Below the pieces are notes generated by a model that worked only from the letters and a program-made list of their open reading frames with translations, was not told the DNA's origin and did not search any database. This document shows, piece by piece, positions 45,102 to 56,205 of a DNA stretch of 64,000 nucleotides. The stretch covers positions 31,349,495-31,413,494 of the forward strand of contig NC_053146.1 in NCBI RefSeq assembly GCF_016808335.1, written 5' to 3'. This DNA is from Panicum virgatum (Eukaryota; Streptophyta; Magnoliopsida; Poales; Poaceae). The translations under genes and the position numbers were made by a program. Within the stretch, counting starts at the first letter, position 1, and each line of letters begins with the position of its first letter.

Positions 45102-47313
45102 GCCTCGCCCCGAGTGGGTCCGCGCCGTCCAGAAGCTCGGGAGCGCCCTCCTTCAACCCCTCCTCAAGCGCCGCCTCTGCGCCGCCGCCAAACTCGCCGC
45201 CGACCCCTCCCCGCTACGGATCCGTCCACCCCGCGCCCTCGGTGAGCCACGCCTCGGTCCGTTCTCTCTTTTGGCACTAGTTTTTGTGGATCCGAAGCCC
45301 CAGCACCCCCAGAACCCCGTTCGCCGGCGATGCTCCGCCGTGCACACCCGCCACCGCCGCCACACACGCCGTTTCGAACCCCAATCCACTGCTCTGAGCG
45401 CATGTGTGCATTACGCATGCCACGGGCTTGCCCCACGACCAAAACCCGGCCCGAAGTGACCCCTGGAGCGCCGTTTTGGCCTTCCCCGTCGAGCTTGCCG
45501 CCGCGGAGCAGAGCTCCGGCGAGCTCCGCCGCCGCCCGCGCGCCCTTCTGTTCTCAGCCGTCGGATCCAAAAGCGATGGCCACGATTAGATCAACCCCCA
45601 TTCAGATCCAGGCCGCCAGATCGCGATCCAACGGCCAATATCCTAGGATACCGTTTCGCTGTGGCAATTTTGTTAAAGAACCCCCCAGTTCTCCCAGAAT
45701 CAACCCGCAGTCCACCTATTTTGAAAAATAATCGCAGATAGGCCCAAAACTTTGCAAGAACACCCCTGAGCTTCCTAGAATTTGAACCCGCCGTCCAGGC
45801 TTAGTCCTTTTGCGTGTTAGCCCCTAGATCTTTTCAGTATTTACGTTTCAGCCCCTGGTTTTTGTAGAAAAGCCCCTGAAACTTCAGTTTTCTTACAAAT
45901 AAGCCCCTGAACCTTGTTTTTGGCCTAGTTTATGCGTTTTAGCTCCGATTTTAGCGTTCTTTATATCCACGCGATCGTTGTAACGCGTAGAATAGTTCTA
46001 GAGTAGTTTTGTGCGCTGTTTTTATGTATTGATGTACTGTTTCTTAGTTTTTGTTAATGTTTGCTTGTATGCTTATTTTTGTGCATTGTTTTGGCCATGT
46101 GTTCGTGAGTAGACGTTGATCCATCTGAGGAGCCTCAGTACCAGTACCCGGAGCAGCAGCCGTCTTCCGAGCATTTTGAGCAGCAGCAGGAGCAGTACGA
46201 GGAAGGCAAGTATAACATGAACAACCTATCATCTTTAAATACATTTTCATACTGCATTTCAATACTGTATGCCTATAAGGACTTTCCTAGCCACTTTATA
46301 TCCTTTATTTATACCTTTGGGTTGCATTATGGTTAGTTGTGCTAGGTTGCTGCGCTATAACACACTCTGGTCCTTTTTAATTAATTTGATTAATGTTTTA
46401 CTTGAACTTAATTCTGAGAGTGGCACTCTGTGTGGCTTGAGTGGCTCACTTCTCGTTAAAAGATGTTTTTTTTAGAAACATGGTTTAGGGGGCCAGCACG
46501 GTGCTTACTGCCTGGTTGGCCACTCTCCATAAGGACCGGTTCATAGAGCGACAACCTGGGACAACAGCGCTACCACAAGGCTAGAATGGGATAGACTTGG
46601 CGTAATAACTAGATCTTTTTGGTTTGGAGTAACTTACCTGCGGGGCAAGAGTAGTAAGCTTCAATGGTCCCTGCTCCTCCGGCTTGGTCTGTGCTTGGAT
46701 TGCGCTCCTGTGCTTGTACCCCCGGAGGTGGGCCCCATCGTCGCCGACCTAACTCTCGCGGTTACGCCTTACCAACGAGATTCTTTTTAAAGGCCTCGTA
46801 GTGAGTCGCTGGCCATCTCACCTAAGGAAGTGTGATGAACAACTGGCGTAGCTCACGACTTGTGGGTAAAGATGTGCAACCTCTGCAGAGTGTAAAACTG
46901 GTATACTAGCCGTGCTCACGGTTATGAGCGGCCCAGATCCTCCTTTTGATTAGTGAAGTTATCTCCTTCCGACGAGGGAGGTGCTTCTCGGGGTTTTCCT
47001 TGGTGGCTTGGTCTTGGTTTTGGTTCTCAGTAGTAACATGAATAAACTTGATTAATTACTATGTAACTGGGTTAATGGTAATTCATCAACTCGTAGTAAA
47101 TAGCTTTAATAAAACTTTGCCAACATTTAAAAGCTAATGCAGTTGAGTCAGCCAGCCTAGAGCCTCATAGTTTGTGTTATACTTGTTGAGTACAAGTTGT
47201 GTACTCACCCTTGCCTCTTCTCTACTTTTTCCTCTTGGCTACGCTACTGCTGCTCAGTTCCTGCCGACGCGAGGGAGTTCGCTCAGCGCTTCCAGGACTA
47301 CGAGGACTTCTAG
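45102..47313 (+). CDS. Split reading frame in the K4 5' LTR (unknown acidic Gln/Tyr-rich protein)
   Basis: Exon W (from the acceptor at 45101 to 45241, tentative) is Arg/Leu/Ala-rich and leaves one base at its donor CTCG/GTGAGC. Exon X is 46113-46205 (93 nt, two bases plus 30 codons plus one base), with acceptor GTGAGTAG and a GC-type donor AAG/GCAAGT. Exon Y is 47258-47313 and ends DYEDF-TAG, after a strong T/C tract and CTGCTCAG. All three junctions agree in phase. X encodes an acidic run rich in Gln, Tyr and Pro; Y contains REFAQRFQDYEDF. AATAAA follows 111 bp after the stop. No start codon was found upstream in exon W, so the 5' end is unresolved. It does not resemble gag, pol or env known to me. 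Confidence 0.52.
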
Positions 47314-47423
47314 GTGCTTCGTCTCCCAGTCGACGTCCCTGTGGCGCCCTGCTTCAGCTTCGGAGAGCTTTTACCGTATTTTGTACTTCGCTTCCGCTGT
47401 ATCAGACATTTTGTCATTAATGT

Positions 47424-47429
47424 AATAAA
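47424..47429 (+). terminator. Candidate poly(A) signal in the K4 LTR
   Basis: AATAAA within TGTAATAAATAAC, about 145 bp before the LTR end. The same motif is present in K1, K2 and K3 (TTATTTATTACA on the + strand). It would serve both the genomic RNA (3' LTR) and the LTR reading frame. Confidence 0.5.
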
Positions 47430-47574
47430 TAACATTCGTATTCGCTTTATTATATCTTTTTACGTGATATGTGCTATGATATACTGTTCATTCTGTTGTA
47501 TATACGTGTGACCTGATCCTGGCACGTATATGATTGCTCGGTTTATGTTCTTTTATAAACCGGGTGTTACAGAG

Positions 47575-47587
47575 TGGTATCAGAGCC
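47575..47587 (+). other. Primer binding site of K4 (initiator tRNA-Met)
   Basis: TGGTATCAGAGCC, 3 bp after the LTR end. Confidence 0.93.
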
Positions 47588-48140
47588 ATATCGACTGTAG
47601 GACGAAGCCTAGATAGAACTGGTCAAGTTTTAGGACTCTTTCTCTCCAATCCTTGACTGCTGAAACTATTTTACTATTATACCCCTTGACTTCTTTGACT
47701 TTTTACCCTTCTTGCCTTGATTTCTCTCTCTGAGGAATAGTTTCGTAGATTTTGGCCTGAATCAGTCATCTGACCACCATGAGTTAGTTAGGTGACCTTT
47801 TTATAATAACACGATAGCACGTTCTGCGACGCGTTGTGTTAGTCGAGTCTTTTGCTAAACTCGGCTAAGTCGTGAAAATTGTCTGCCTGTTATTATGCTA
47901 CATGTTTGATTTGGATTTTTGAATGATTGCATAGCTTAGTAGTTTAAATTTGCTTAAAGAAAATCACTCAGATGTTAAAGTTAACTAATTAATAAAATGA
48001 GTTAGATCGTTGGGGGTAAAACAGTCAACTCTATCCTGTCTACTTTATCATGGCTGAGTCTTTTTCCGCAAAGAGTTATCATATCCATCTGAATTTATCC
48101 CTGCAATACCCTTACTCGTGAAATCTTTTGTTCAAATCAG
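47588..48140 (+). other. Leader of K4 with conserved hairpin
   Basis: 553-bp A/T-rich leader. TTAGTCGAGT (47839-47848) can pair with ACTCGGCTAA (47859-47868), ten pairs with one G-U, around a 10-nt loop. It is conserved in K1, K2 and K3. Its position between primer site and gag suits a packaging or dimerisation signal. No coding signal seen. Confidence 0.65.
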
Positions 48141-48653
48141 ATGGTGAACACCAGGAGCACCGGTTCCGGTTCTGGCCAGCAGCAGGGTCAGAACAACCAG
48201 GGTACTGGGATCCCGATGCCTCCACCCTTGACTCCGGAGCAGTACTTCCAGCTCCAGATGCAGATGATGGCTACCCTGAACAACACGGTTCAGGCTCTTC
48301 AGCACGCTCACACTCAGCCTCCGCCTCCTCCACCGCCGCAGCCTCGCGACAGGCGTGCTGAGTTCCTGAGGGGTCACCCGCCGACGTTTTCTCACACGTC
48401 CGACCCTCTTCAGGCTGACGACTGGCTCCGTGCAGTGGAGCGTCAGCTGGACATCGCCCAGTGCGATGATCGTGAGCGCGTCTTGTACGCAGCAGGACAG
48501 CTGCGAGGGGCAGCTTTGGACTGGTGGGAGTCCCACCCGGTCCATGACCGCGAGTCTCTCACTTGGCTCCAGTTCAGGGAGCGCTTCCGCAGCCACAACG
48601 TCCCCGCGGGCGTTATGAAGATGAAACAGAAGGAGTTCCTTGCACTGAAGCAG
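48141..48653 (+). CDS. gag: gag exon 1 of K4
   Basis: 171 codons from the ATG at 48141 (MVNTRSTGSGSG), encoding the N-terminal half of the capsid protein. A Gln/Pro-rich start (TQPPPPPPPQPRDRR) is followed by the capsid core (RAEFLRGHPPTFSHTSDP ... LDWWESHPV ... FRERFRSHNVP). The exon ends GCACTGAAGCAG/GTAATC. If unspliced, the frame runs 13 codons further into the intron and stops at 48693-48695, giving a 184-residue truncated Gag. K1 (with indels), K2 and K3 have the same exon. Confidence 0.93.
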
Positions 48654-48764
48654 GTAATCTTAAGTATAATCATTCAGCGTTTTCCTTTGAACTAATGCTC
48701 CCTTGTTCTATCCTTATGAATCTTGAGTTAATCTTCCGATATCTATCTGTCTTTGTGAATTCAG
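48654..48764 (+). other. Phase-0 GT-AG intron inside gag of K4
   Basis: 111 bp, donor CAG/GTAATCTT, acceptor TTTGTGAATTCAG/GGG, A/T-rich, with a CTAAT branch-like motif near 48692. Joining the exons brings LKQ next to GTMSVTEY, which restores the contiguous capsid motif seen in intronless chromovirus gags. Equivalent introns are at 27418-27309 (K1), 37671-37561 (K2) and 62517-62408 (K3). Confidence 0.88.
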
Positions 48765-51700
48765 GGGACTATGTCGGTCACGGAGTATCGTGATCGTTTT
48801 CTTCAGCTGGCACGCTACGCCCCTGCCGAGGTTGCGGATGACCGCAAGAAGCAGGAGCACTTCATGGAGGGTCTTGAGGACTACCTCCAGTACGCGCTGC
48901 TCAACCTCCGCTTCGACGACTTCAACCATCTGGTTGACAGTGCGCTCAACACTGAGCGTAAGCACTTGGAGATGGAGGACAAGAAGAGGAAGGTTGTCCC
49001 CGTTGCTTCCGGCAGCAACACTCGTCCTCGACTCCAGCCGCCCCAGCATTACCAGCAGCAGTACCGGCCTCCTCAGCAGTACCAGCAGAGGCCACCGCAG
49101 CAGTACCCGCCTCGACAGCAGCAGGCAGGTCAGGGCCCGAGGTTACCGGCACCTCCAGCTCGTGCTGCTCTACCAGCTCCACCGGCACCACAGGCTCCAC
49201 GTCCGACAGCTCCTACCGGACAGCAGGCTCCAGCACCTCGCGTCTGCTATCACTGCGGCCAGCCGGGGCACTACGCCAACACTTGCCCCCGGAAGGCGCA
49301 GGCGGGACAGCAGGGGCGCCCAGCTCAGCCCAGGGCGCCAGCACAGGGCAGGGTGAACCACGTGACGGCCGAGTCAGCGGCCGAGGCTCCCAACGTGGTT
49401 ATTGGTACGTTCATGGTTAATTCATATCCAGCTACAGTGCTTTTTGATACTGGTGCTACGCATTCCTTCATTACTCAGTCTTTTGTCGAGCATCATGGTA
49501 TTCATACTAGCACATTAAAGAGGTGCCTGTTAGTATCTTCACCGGGAGGACAGTTGAGGTCTCACACTTACTGCCCGAGAGTCAGTGTTTCTTTGAGGGG
49601 AGTAGAGTTCTGTACTGATCTGATGGTGCTAGACACCAAGGGCATTGATGTCATTCTGGGAATGGGGACTCTGGCCAAATGGGGAGTTCGGATAGATTGT
49701 GCTCAGAGGACAGTCTTATTATCAGCTCCCAGTGGCCAAGAGGTTGTTATCAGTGCAGTAGAGCCTTCTGGATTTCTTCATCAGATGGAGGCTAGACCCA
49801 CGGACGGTATTCGCGTGGTGTCTGAATTCCCGGATGTCTTTCCGGATGATCTGCCAGGTATGCCGCCTGAACGCGCCATTGAGTTTTGTATTGATCTCTT
49901 GCCTGGCACAGCTCCTATTGCAAAGCGGCCCTACCGTATGGCACCTATAGAGCATGAAGAAGTTAAGAAGACTATTGATGAGTTGCTAGCCAAGGGCTAT
50001 ATCCGTCGCAGCTTCTCTCCTTGGGCTTTTCCATTGTTGCTGGTAGATAAGAAGGATGGCTCGAAGAGGATGTGTGTGGATTATCGTGAGCTGAATGCAG
50101 TCACTATCAAGAACAAGCATCCATTGCCCCGTATTGAGGATCTCTTCGATCTGCTTCGAGGTGCTCGTATATTCTCGAAGATTGATCTTCGTTCGGGATA
50201 TTTTCAGCTGAGGATCCGTCCTGGGGATATTCCGAAGACGGCATTCACCTGCAAGTACGGGCTATATGAGTATACGGTCATGTCCTTCGGCTTGACTAAT
50301 GCTCCGGCTTTCTTCATGCACCTGATGAACATGGTTTTCATGGATTATCTGGATGTCTTCGTGGTGATTTTCATTGATGATATTCTGATCTTCTCCAAGA
50401 CAGAAGAAGAGCATGAGGAGCATTTGAGGCTCGTGTTGCAGAGATTGAGAGAGCATCAGCTGTATGCCAAGTTCAGCAAGTGCGAGTTCTGGATTGACGA
50501 GGTGCCATTCCTCGGTCATGTTATCTCTCAGGGAGGCATTGCTGTTGATCCGAGCAAGGTGAAGGATGTGCTCGAGTGGGAGACACCGCAGACAGTAAAG
50601 GAAGTCAGGTCATTCTTGGGCTTAGCCGGATATTATCGGAGGTTCATTGAGAATTTCTCCAAGATCGCGAAGCCTTTGACTTCTTTGCTGGAGAAGAATG
50701 TGGCTTTCGTATGGACTGATGAGCGTCAGATGGCCTTTGATGAGCTGAAGAAGAGGTTGACTACGGCGCCAGTCCTGACTCTACCGGACCAGACGAAGAG
50801 GTTCACCGTATATTGTGATGCTTCGAAGGATGGTCTTGGGTGTGTTCTGATGCAGGAGGGCAGAGTGATAGCTTATGCTTCACGGCAGTTACGCCGGCAT
50901 GAGCTGAATTATCCTACTCATGATCTTGAGTTAGCCGCAGTTGTGCATGCTCTGAAGATTTGGAGGCATTACTTGTATGGGCAGCGATGTGATATCTACA
51001 CTGATCACAAGAGCCTCAAGTATATTTTCACGCAGAATGAGCTGAATATGCGGCAGAGAAGATGGCTAGAGTTGGTCAAGGATTATGATCTGGAGATTCA
51101 CTACCATCCGGGCAAGGCCAATGTTGTAGCAGATGCTTTGAGCAGAAGGAGTTATGTCAACATGGCTGTTGCTTTCCAGATGCCTCCAGAGTTATGCGAG
51201 GAGTTCGAGCAGTTGAGTCTGGGCTTCTTGCATCATACTTCGAGTGCAGCATTCGAGGCAGTACCGACTCTAGAGTCAGAGATCAGGCAGCATCAGAAAG
51301 ATGATGAGAAGCTGCAGGAGATTCGTGAGTTGCTCAAGAAGGGCAAGGCTCCTCATTTCAGAGAGGATGATCAGGGTACCTTGTGGTACAAGAACCGGAT
51401 CTGTGTGCCAGATGTGAAGGATCTACGGAAGTTGATTCTGAGTGAGGCCCATGATACAGCTTACTCTATTCATCCGGGCAGCACGAAGATGTATTATGAT
51501 CTGAAGGAACGTTTCTGGTGGTATGGGATGAAGCGTTCAGTGGCAGAGTACGTGGCTATTTGTGACACCTGTCAGCGTGTCAAGGCTGAGCATCAGAGGC
51601 CAGCAGGTCTATTGCAGCCTTTGAAGATTCCAGAGTGGAAATGGGAAGAAATCACTATGGACTTCATTGTTGGATTGCCTCGTACTCAGAAAGGGTACAA

Positions 51701-52709
51701 CTCTATTTGGGTAGTAGTGGATCGCCTGACGAAGGTTGCTCACTTCATACCAGTGAACACTACTTACTCCGGTGCCAGACTTGCGGAGTTGTACATCTCT
51801 CGGATTGTCTGCTTGCATGGTGTGCCCAAGAAGATCGTATCTGACAGAGGGTCTCAGTTCACTTCTCGTTTCTGGGAGCAGCTCCATGATTCGTTGGATA
51901 CGAAGCTGCGATTCAGTACGGCTTATCACCCTCAGACAGATGGACAGACAGAGAGAACCAACCAAGTGTTGGAGGATATGCTGAGAGCTTGTGCTATTCA
52001 GTATGGTACTAGTTGGGATAAGTGCCTGTCATTTGCTGAGTTCTCATATAACAACAGCTATCAGGCCAGTCTGAAGAAGTCACCCTTTGAGGCATTGTAT
52101 GGCAGAAAATGCAGGACTCCTCTCTATTGGGATCAGATTGGTGAAAAGCAGCTCTTCGGTCCTGAGATCATAGATGATGCAGAGCAGATGGTTCAGGCAG
52201 TGCGAGAAAATCTGAGGATTGCACAGAGCAGACAGAAGAGCTATGCAGACGGCAAACGGAGAGACCTGACTTTCAGTGTCGGTGATTATGTATACCTGAA
52301 GGTGTCTCCGATGAGAGGAATCCGCAGATTCAATGTCAAAGGGAAGTTAGCACCTCGGTATGTGGGGCCATTCAAGGTGCTAGAGCGGAAAGGCGAAGTT
52401 GCTTATCGCCTGGAGTTACCTCTCAGTCTCTCAGGAGTTCATGATGTTTTTCATATATCTCAGCTGAAGAGGTGTTTGCGAGTACCCGAGGAGCAGGCAC
52501 CCCTGGATGGAGTAGATGTCCAGGAGGATCTGACTTATACTGAGCATCCGGTGAAGATTCTGGAGACGTCAGAGAGGGTTACTCGGAACAAGCGCATCAA
52601 GATGTGCAGAGTTCAGTGGAGTCATCACAGTGAAGCTGAGGCTACATGGGAGCGAGAAGATGAGTTGAAGAAGACATACCCAGATCTCTTTGCTAGCCAG
52701 CCCAGCTAA
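48765..52709 (+). CDS. gag exon 2 and pol of K4
   Basis: Open to the TAA at 52707-52709; 1312 residues counted from the Met at 48771, about 1485 with exon 1. Domains by that numbering: capsid C-terminal part 1-75, Gln/Pro-rich tract about 80-150, CCHC knuckle 159-172 ([14 protein letters not shown]), protease with DTG 226-228, RT about 385-560 with IDD 535-537, RNase H with catalytic Asp 683, integrase zinc domain H894, H901, C931, C934, catalytic D964, D1025, E1061 (D60D35E), and a chromodomain-like end about 1255-1303 ([20 protein letters not shown]). The chromodomain of this group is thought to guide integration into heterochromatin. All key residues are present, so this copy may be functional. 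Confidence 0.95.
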   Translation, partial: GTMSVTEYRDRFLQLARYAPAEVADDRKKQEHFMEGLEDYLQYALLNLRFDDFNHLVDSALNTERKHLEMEDKKRKVVPVASGSNTRPRLQPPQHYQQQYRPPQQYQQRPPQQYPPRQQQAGQGPRLPAPPARAALPAPPAPQAPRPTAPTGQQAPAPRVCYHCGQPGHYANTCPRKAQAGQQGRPAQPRAPAQGRVNHVTAESAAEAPNVVIGTFMVNSYPATVLFDTGATHSFITQSFVEHHGIHTSTLKRCLLVSSPGGQLRSHTYCPRVSVSLRGVEFCTDLMVLDTKGIDVILGMGTLAKWGVRIDCAQRTVLLSAPSGQEVVISAVEPSGFLHQMEARPTDGIRVVSEFPDVFPDDLPGMPPERAIEFCIDLLPGTAPIAKRPYRMAPIEHEEVKKTIDELLAKGYIRRSFSPWAFPLLLVDKKDGSKRMCVDYRELNAVTIKNKHPLPRIEDLFDLLRGARIFSKIDLRSGYFQLRIRPGDIPKTAFTCKYGLYEYTVMSFGLTNAPAFFMHLMNMVFMDYLDVFVVIFIDDILIFSKTEEEHEEHLRLVLQRLREHQLYAKFSKCEFWIDEVPFLGHVISQGGIAVDPSKVKDVLEWETPQTVKEVRSFLGLAGYYRRFIENFSKIAKPLTSLLEKNVAFVWTDERQMAFDELKKRLTTAPVLTLPDQTKRFTVYCDASKDGLGCVLMQEGRVIAYASRQLRRHELNYPTHDLELAAVVHALKIWRHYLYGQRCDIYTDHKSLKYIFTQNELNMRQRRWLELVKDYDLEIHYHPGKANVVADALSRRSYVNMAVAFQMPPELCEEFEQLSLGFLHHTSSAAFEAVPTLESEIRQHQKDDEKLQEIRELLKKGKAPHFREDDQGTLWYKNRICVPDVKDLRKLILSEAHDTAYSIHPGSTKMYYDLKERFWWYGMKRSVAEYVAICDTCQRVKAEHQRPAGLLQPLKIPEWKWEEITMDFIVGLPRTQKGYNSIWVVVDRLTKVAHFIPVNTTYSGARLAELYISRIVCLHGVPKKIVSDRGSQFTSRFWEQLHDSLDTKLRFSTAYHPQTDGQTERTNQVLEDMLRACAIQYGTSWDKCLSFAEFSYNNSYQASLKKSPFEALYGRKCRTPLYWDQIGEKQLFGPEIIDDAEQMVQAVRENLRIAQSRQKSYADGKRRDLTFSVGDYVYLKVSPMRGIRRFNVKGKLAPRYVGPFKVLERKGEVAYRLELPLSLSGVHDVFHISQLKRCLRVPEEQAPLDGVDVQEDLTYTEHPVKILETSERVTRNKRIKMCRVQWSHHSEAEATWEREDELKKTYPDLFASQPS

Positions 52710-52744
52710 ATCTCGGGACGAGATTTCTTTAAGGGGGTAGGGTA
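52708..52744 (+). other. 3' hairpin and polypurine tract of K4
   Basis: AAATCTCG (52708-52715) and CGAGATTT (52719-52726) form a perfect 8-bp stem with a GGA loop that overlaps the stop codon. The polypurine tract AAGGGGGTAGGGTA (52731-52744) lies 4 bp further on and touches the LTR. The stem is intact in K3 and mutated in K1 and K2. Confidence 0.85.
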
Positions 52745-55700
52745 TGTAACACCCTAATTTTAAATTTCAGTATTTATTAATAAATTAATTGGCTTTAGTT
52801 AAATTTTTTAAGGTTTATTGTGTTTAGTTGGCATTTAATCTAATTTTTGTCCCTAATTAATTAAAATTTATCATAGGTTTAAACCTTTTGTTGCATTCAT
52901 GCTGGTGCATAATTTTGTTTGAGTGTGGGTGAATTCAAATTTTATTTGAATTCAAACTTTGATTGGTTTAGAAATAGAAAAGAAAGAGAAAATAGAAATA
53001 GAAAACAAAACCCTCAACCAAACCCAAACCCCACTCTAACCCGGCCCAAAAACCCACCAGCTCAAGCCCATCCTCCCTCTCCCTTCCCGCGGGCCACTTC
53101 GGCCCAGACTCCCCCGCACGGCCCGCCCCCACGGCCTGCCTTCGCGCTGCGGCCCACGCCCGCGGCCCATCACCCTTCTTCCCCCCGGTCCGCTCGCGCT
53201 CGGCCCAGCCACCGCGAGCGCTCAGCAGGCCCGCACCGCAGCCGCTCGCCGCCAGCGCGTCGCCTCTCCCCCGCCTCACCCCGCTGACACCCGGGCCCCC
53301 CTCGTCAGCTCTATCTTCCCCGTCTCCTTCGCGCGCGCCAACGGAAACCGCCGCGATCCCCGGCGAACCCCGCGCCCGAATCCCGCACGCCGAGACCGGC
53401 CCTCCCTTCTTAAACCGCCCTGGCCCTCCCCAGCGCCCCATCTCCCCACACAGCCGCCACCCCTACGCCCCAGCGCCAACCCCGCGACCTCCGCCCGACG
53501 CAGAGCACCGCGCCGCCGCGGCCACGTCGCCTTGCCGCGCCACCACCCCTGCCAAGCTCTCCCAGAACTCCGCCCCGAGTCCAGGCTTCGCCTCTAGCCC
53601 TCTAACCTCGACCACAACCTTTACAGCGCCGGAATTTCCGCCAAGGGCCGAACGCCGGTGAGTAACCCGCCTTTCGATTTCTCGCCGCCGGTGGTCCTTG
53701 ACCCGTCCTGACCCCTTGGTTTGCTCCGCAGCCTCGCCCCGAGTGGGTCCGCGCCGTCCAGAAGCTCGGGAGCGCCCTCCTTCAACCCCTCCTCAAGCGC
53801 CGCCTCTGCGCCGCCGCCAAACTCGCCGCCGACCCCTCCCCGCTACGGATCCGTCCACCCCGCGCCCTCGGTGAGCCACGCCTCGGTCCGTTCTCTCTTT
53901 TGGCACTAGTTTTTGTGGATCCGAAGCCCCAGCACCCCCAGAACCCCGTTCGCCGGCGATGCTCCGCCGTGCACACCCGCCACCGCCGCCACACACGCCG
54001 TTTCGAACCCCAATCCACTGCTCTGAGCGCATGTGTGCATTACGCATGCCACGGGCTTGCCCCACGACCAAAACCCGGCCCGAAGTGACCCCTGGAGCGC
54101 CGTTTTGGCCTTCCCCGTCGAGCTTGCCGCCGCGGAGCAGAGCTCCGGCGAGCTCCGCCGCCGCCCGCGCGCCCTTCTGTTCTCAGCCGTCGGATCCAAA
54201 AGCGATGGCCACGATTAGATCAACCCCCATTCAGATCCAGGCCGCCAGATCGCGATCCAACGGCCAATATCCTAGGATACCGTTTCGCTGTGGCAATTTT
54301 GTTAAAGAACCCCCCAGTTCTCCCAGAATCAACCCGCAGTCCACCTATTTTGAAAAATAATCGCAGATAGGCCCAAAACTTTGCAAGAACACCCCTGAGC
54401 TTCCTAGAATTTGAACCCGCCATCCAGGCTTAGTCCTTTTGCGTGTTAGCCCCTAGATCTTTTCAGTATTTACGTTTCAGCCCCTGGTTTTTGTAGAAAA
54501 GCCCCTGAAACTTCAGTTTTCTTACAAATAAGCCCCTGAACCTTGTTTTTGGCCTAGTTTATGCGTTTTAGCTCCGATTTTAGCGTTCTTTATATCCACG
54601 CGATCGTTGTAACGCGTAGAATAGTTCTAGAGTAGTTTTGTGCGCTGTTTTTATGTATTGATGTACTGTTTCTTAGTTTTTGTTAATGTTTGCTTGTATG
54701 CTTATTTTTGTGCATTGTTTTGGCCATGTGTTCGTGAGTAGACGTTGATCCATCTGAGGAGCCTCAGTACCAGTACCCGGAGCAGCAGCCGTCTTCCGAG
54801 CATTTTGAGCAGCAGCAGGAGCAGTACGAGGAAGGCAAGTATAACATGAACAACCTATCATCTTTAAATACATTTTCATACTGCATTTCAATACTGTATG
54901 CCTATAAGGACTTTCCTAGCCACTTTATATCCTTTATTTATACCTTTGGGTTGCATTATGGTTAGTTGTGCTAGGTTGCTGCGCTATAACACACTCTGGT
55001 CCTTTTTAATTAATTTGATTAATGTTTTACTTGAACTTAATTCTGAGAGTGGCACTCTGTGTGGCTTGAGTGGCTCACTTCTCGTTAAAAGATGTTTTTT
55101 TTAGAAACATGGTTTAGGGGGCCAGCACGGTGCTTACTGCCTGGTTGGCCACTCTCCATAAGGACCGGTTCATAGAGCGACAACCTGGGACAACAGCGCT
55201 ACCACAAGGCTAGAATGGGATAGACTTGGCGTAATAACTAGATCTTTTTGGTTTGGAGTAACTTACCTGCGGGGCAAGAGTAGTAAGCTTCAATGGTCCC
55301 TGCTCCTCCGGCTTGGTCTGTGCTTGGATTGCGCTCCTGTGCTTGTACCCCCGGAGGTGGGCCCCATCGTCGCCGACCTAACTCTCGCGGTTACGCCTTA
55401 CCAACGAGATTCTTTTTAAAGGCCTCGTAGTGAGTCGCTGGCCATCTCACCTAAGGAAGTGTGATGAACAACTGGCGTAGCTCACGACTTGTGGGTAAAG
55501 ATGTGCAACCTCTGCAGAGTGTAAAACTGGTATACTAGCCGTGCTCACGGTTATGAGCGGCCCAGATCCTCCTTTTGATTAGTGAAGTTATCTCCTTCCG
55601 ACGAGGGAGGTGCTTCTCGGGGTTTTCCTTGGTGGCTTGGTCTTGGTTTTGGTTCTCAGTAGTAACATGAATAAACTTGATTAATTACTATGTAACTGGG

Positions 55701-56200
55701 TTAATGGTAATTCATCAACTCGTAGTAAATAGCTTTAATAAAACTTTGCCAACATTTAAAAGCTAATGCAGTTGAGTCAGCCAGCCTAGAGCCTCATAGT
55801 TTGTGTTATACTTGTTGAGTACAAGTTGTGTACTCACCCTTGCCTCTTCTCTACTTTTTCCTCTTGGCTACGCTACTGCTGCTCAGTTCCTGCCGACGCG
55901 AGGGAGTTCGCTCAGCGCTTCCAGGACTACGAGGACTTCTAGGTGCTTCGTCTCCCAGTCGACGTCCCTGTGGCGCCCTGCTTCAGCTTCGGAGAGCTTT
56001 TACCGTATTTTGTACTTCGCTTCCGCTGTATCAGACATTTTGTCATTAATGTAATAAATAACATTCGTATTCGCTTTATTATATCTTTTTACGTGATATG
56101 TGCTATGATATACTGTTCATTCTGTTGTATATACGTGTGACCTGATCCTGGCACGTATATGATTGCTCGGTTTATGTTCTTTTATAAACCGGGTGTTACA
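52745..56200 (+). repeat. 3' LTR of K4 (3456 bp)
   Basis: Same length as the 5' LTR with two substitutions seen. It carries the split reading frame: exon W ends 53870, X 54742-54834, Y 55887-55942. Confidence 0.95.
53731..55942 (+). CDS. Split reading frame in the K4 3' LTR
   Basis: Identical in exons X and Y to the copy at 45102-47313 as far as I compared. In this copy the poly(A) signal at 56053-56058 would also end the genomic RNA. Confidence 0.5.
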
Positions 56201-56205
56201 CCCAG

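Larger units (their letters stand above)
44116..47571 (+). repeat. 5' LTR of K4 (3456 bp)
   Basis: U3 is A/T-rich to about 44370, then C/A- and GC-rich. A weak TATA-like TTAAACC lies at 44781-44787, at the place of the TATAAATA in K1. The GC-rich leader reaches about 45660 and an A/T-richer part follows. AATAAA at 47424-47429 is a candidate poly(A) signal. That would make R about 2.6 kb long and U5 only about 100 bp. The split reading frame lies inside R. Confidence 0.93.
44116..56200 (+). mobile_element. K4: complete, very young, apparently intact Tekay-like chromovirus
   Basis: 12,085 bp with LTRs of exactly 3456 bp each (44116-47571, 52745-56200). Flanks are the 5-bp target duplications CCCAG (44111-44115 and 56201-56205). 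I found two differences between the LTRs, at LTR offsets 484 and 1677 (T/G at 44600/53229, G/A at 45793/54422). Primer site, split gag, full pol and polypurine tract are present and no stop or frameshift was found. This is the only element in the window with full coding capacity. Confidence 0.95.

Noticed and set aside
44116..56200. Retroviral env gene in K4
   Set aside because: Only a hairpin and polypurine tract lie between the pol stop and the 3' LTR, so there is no room for another gene.
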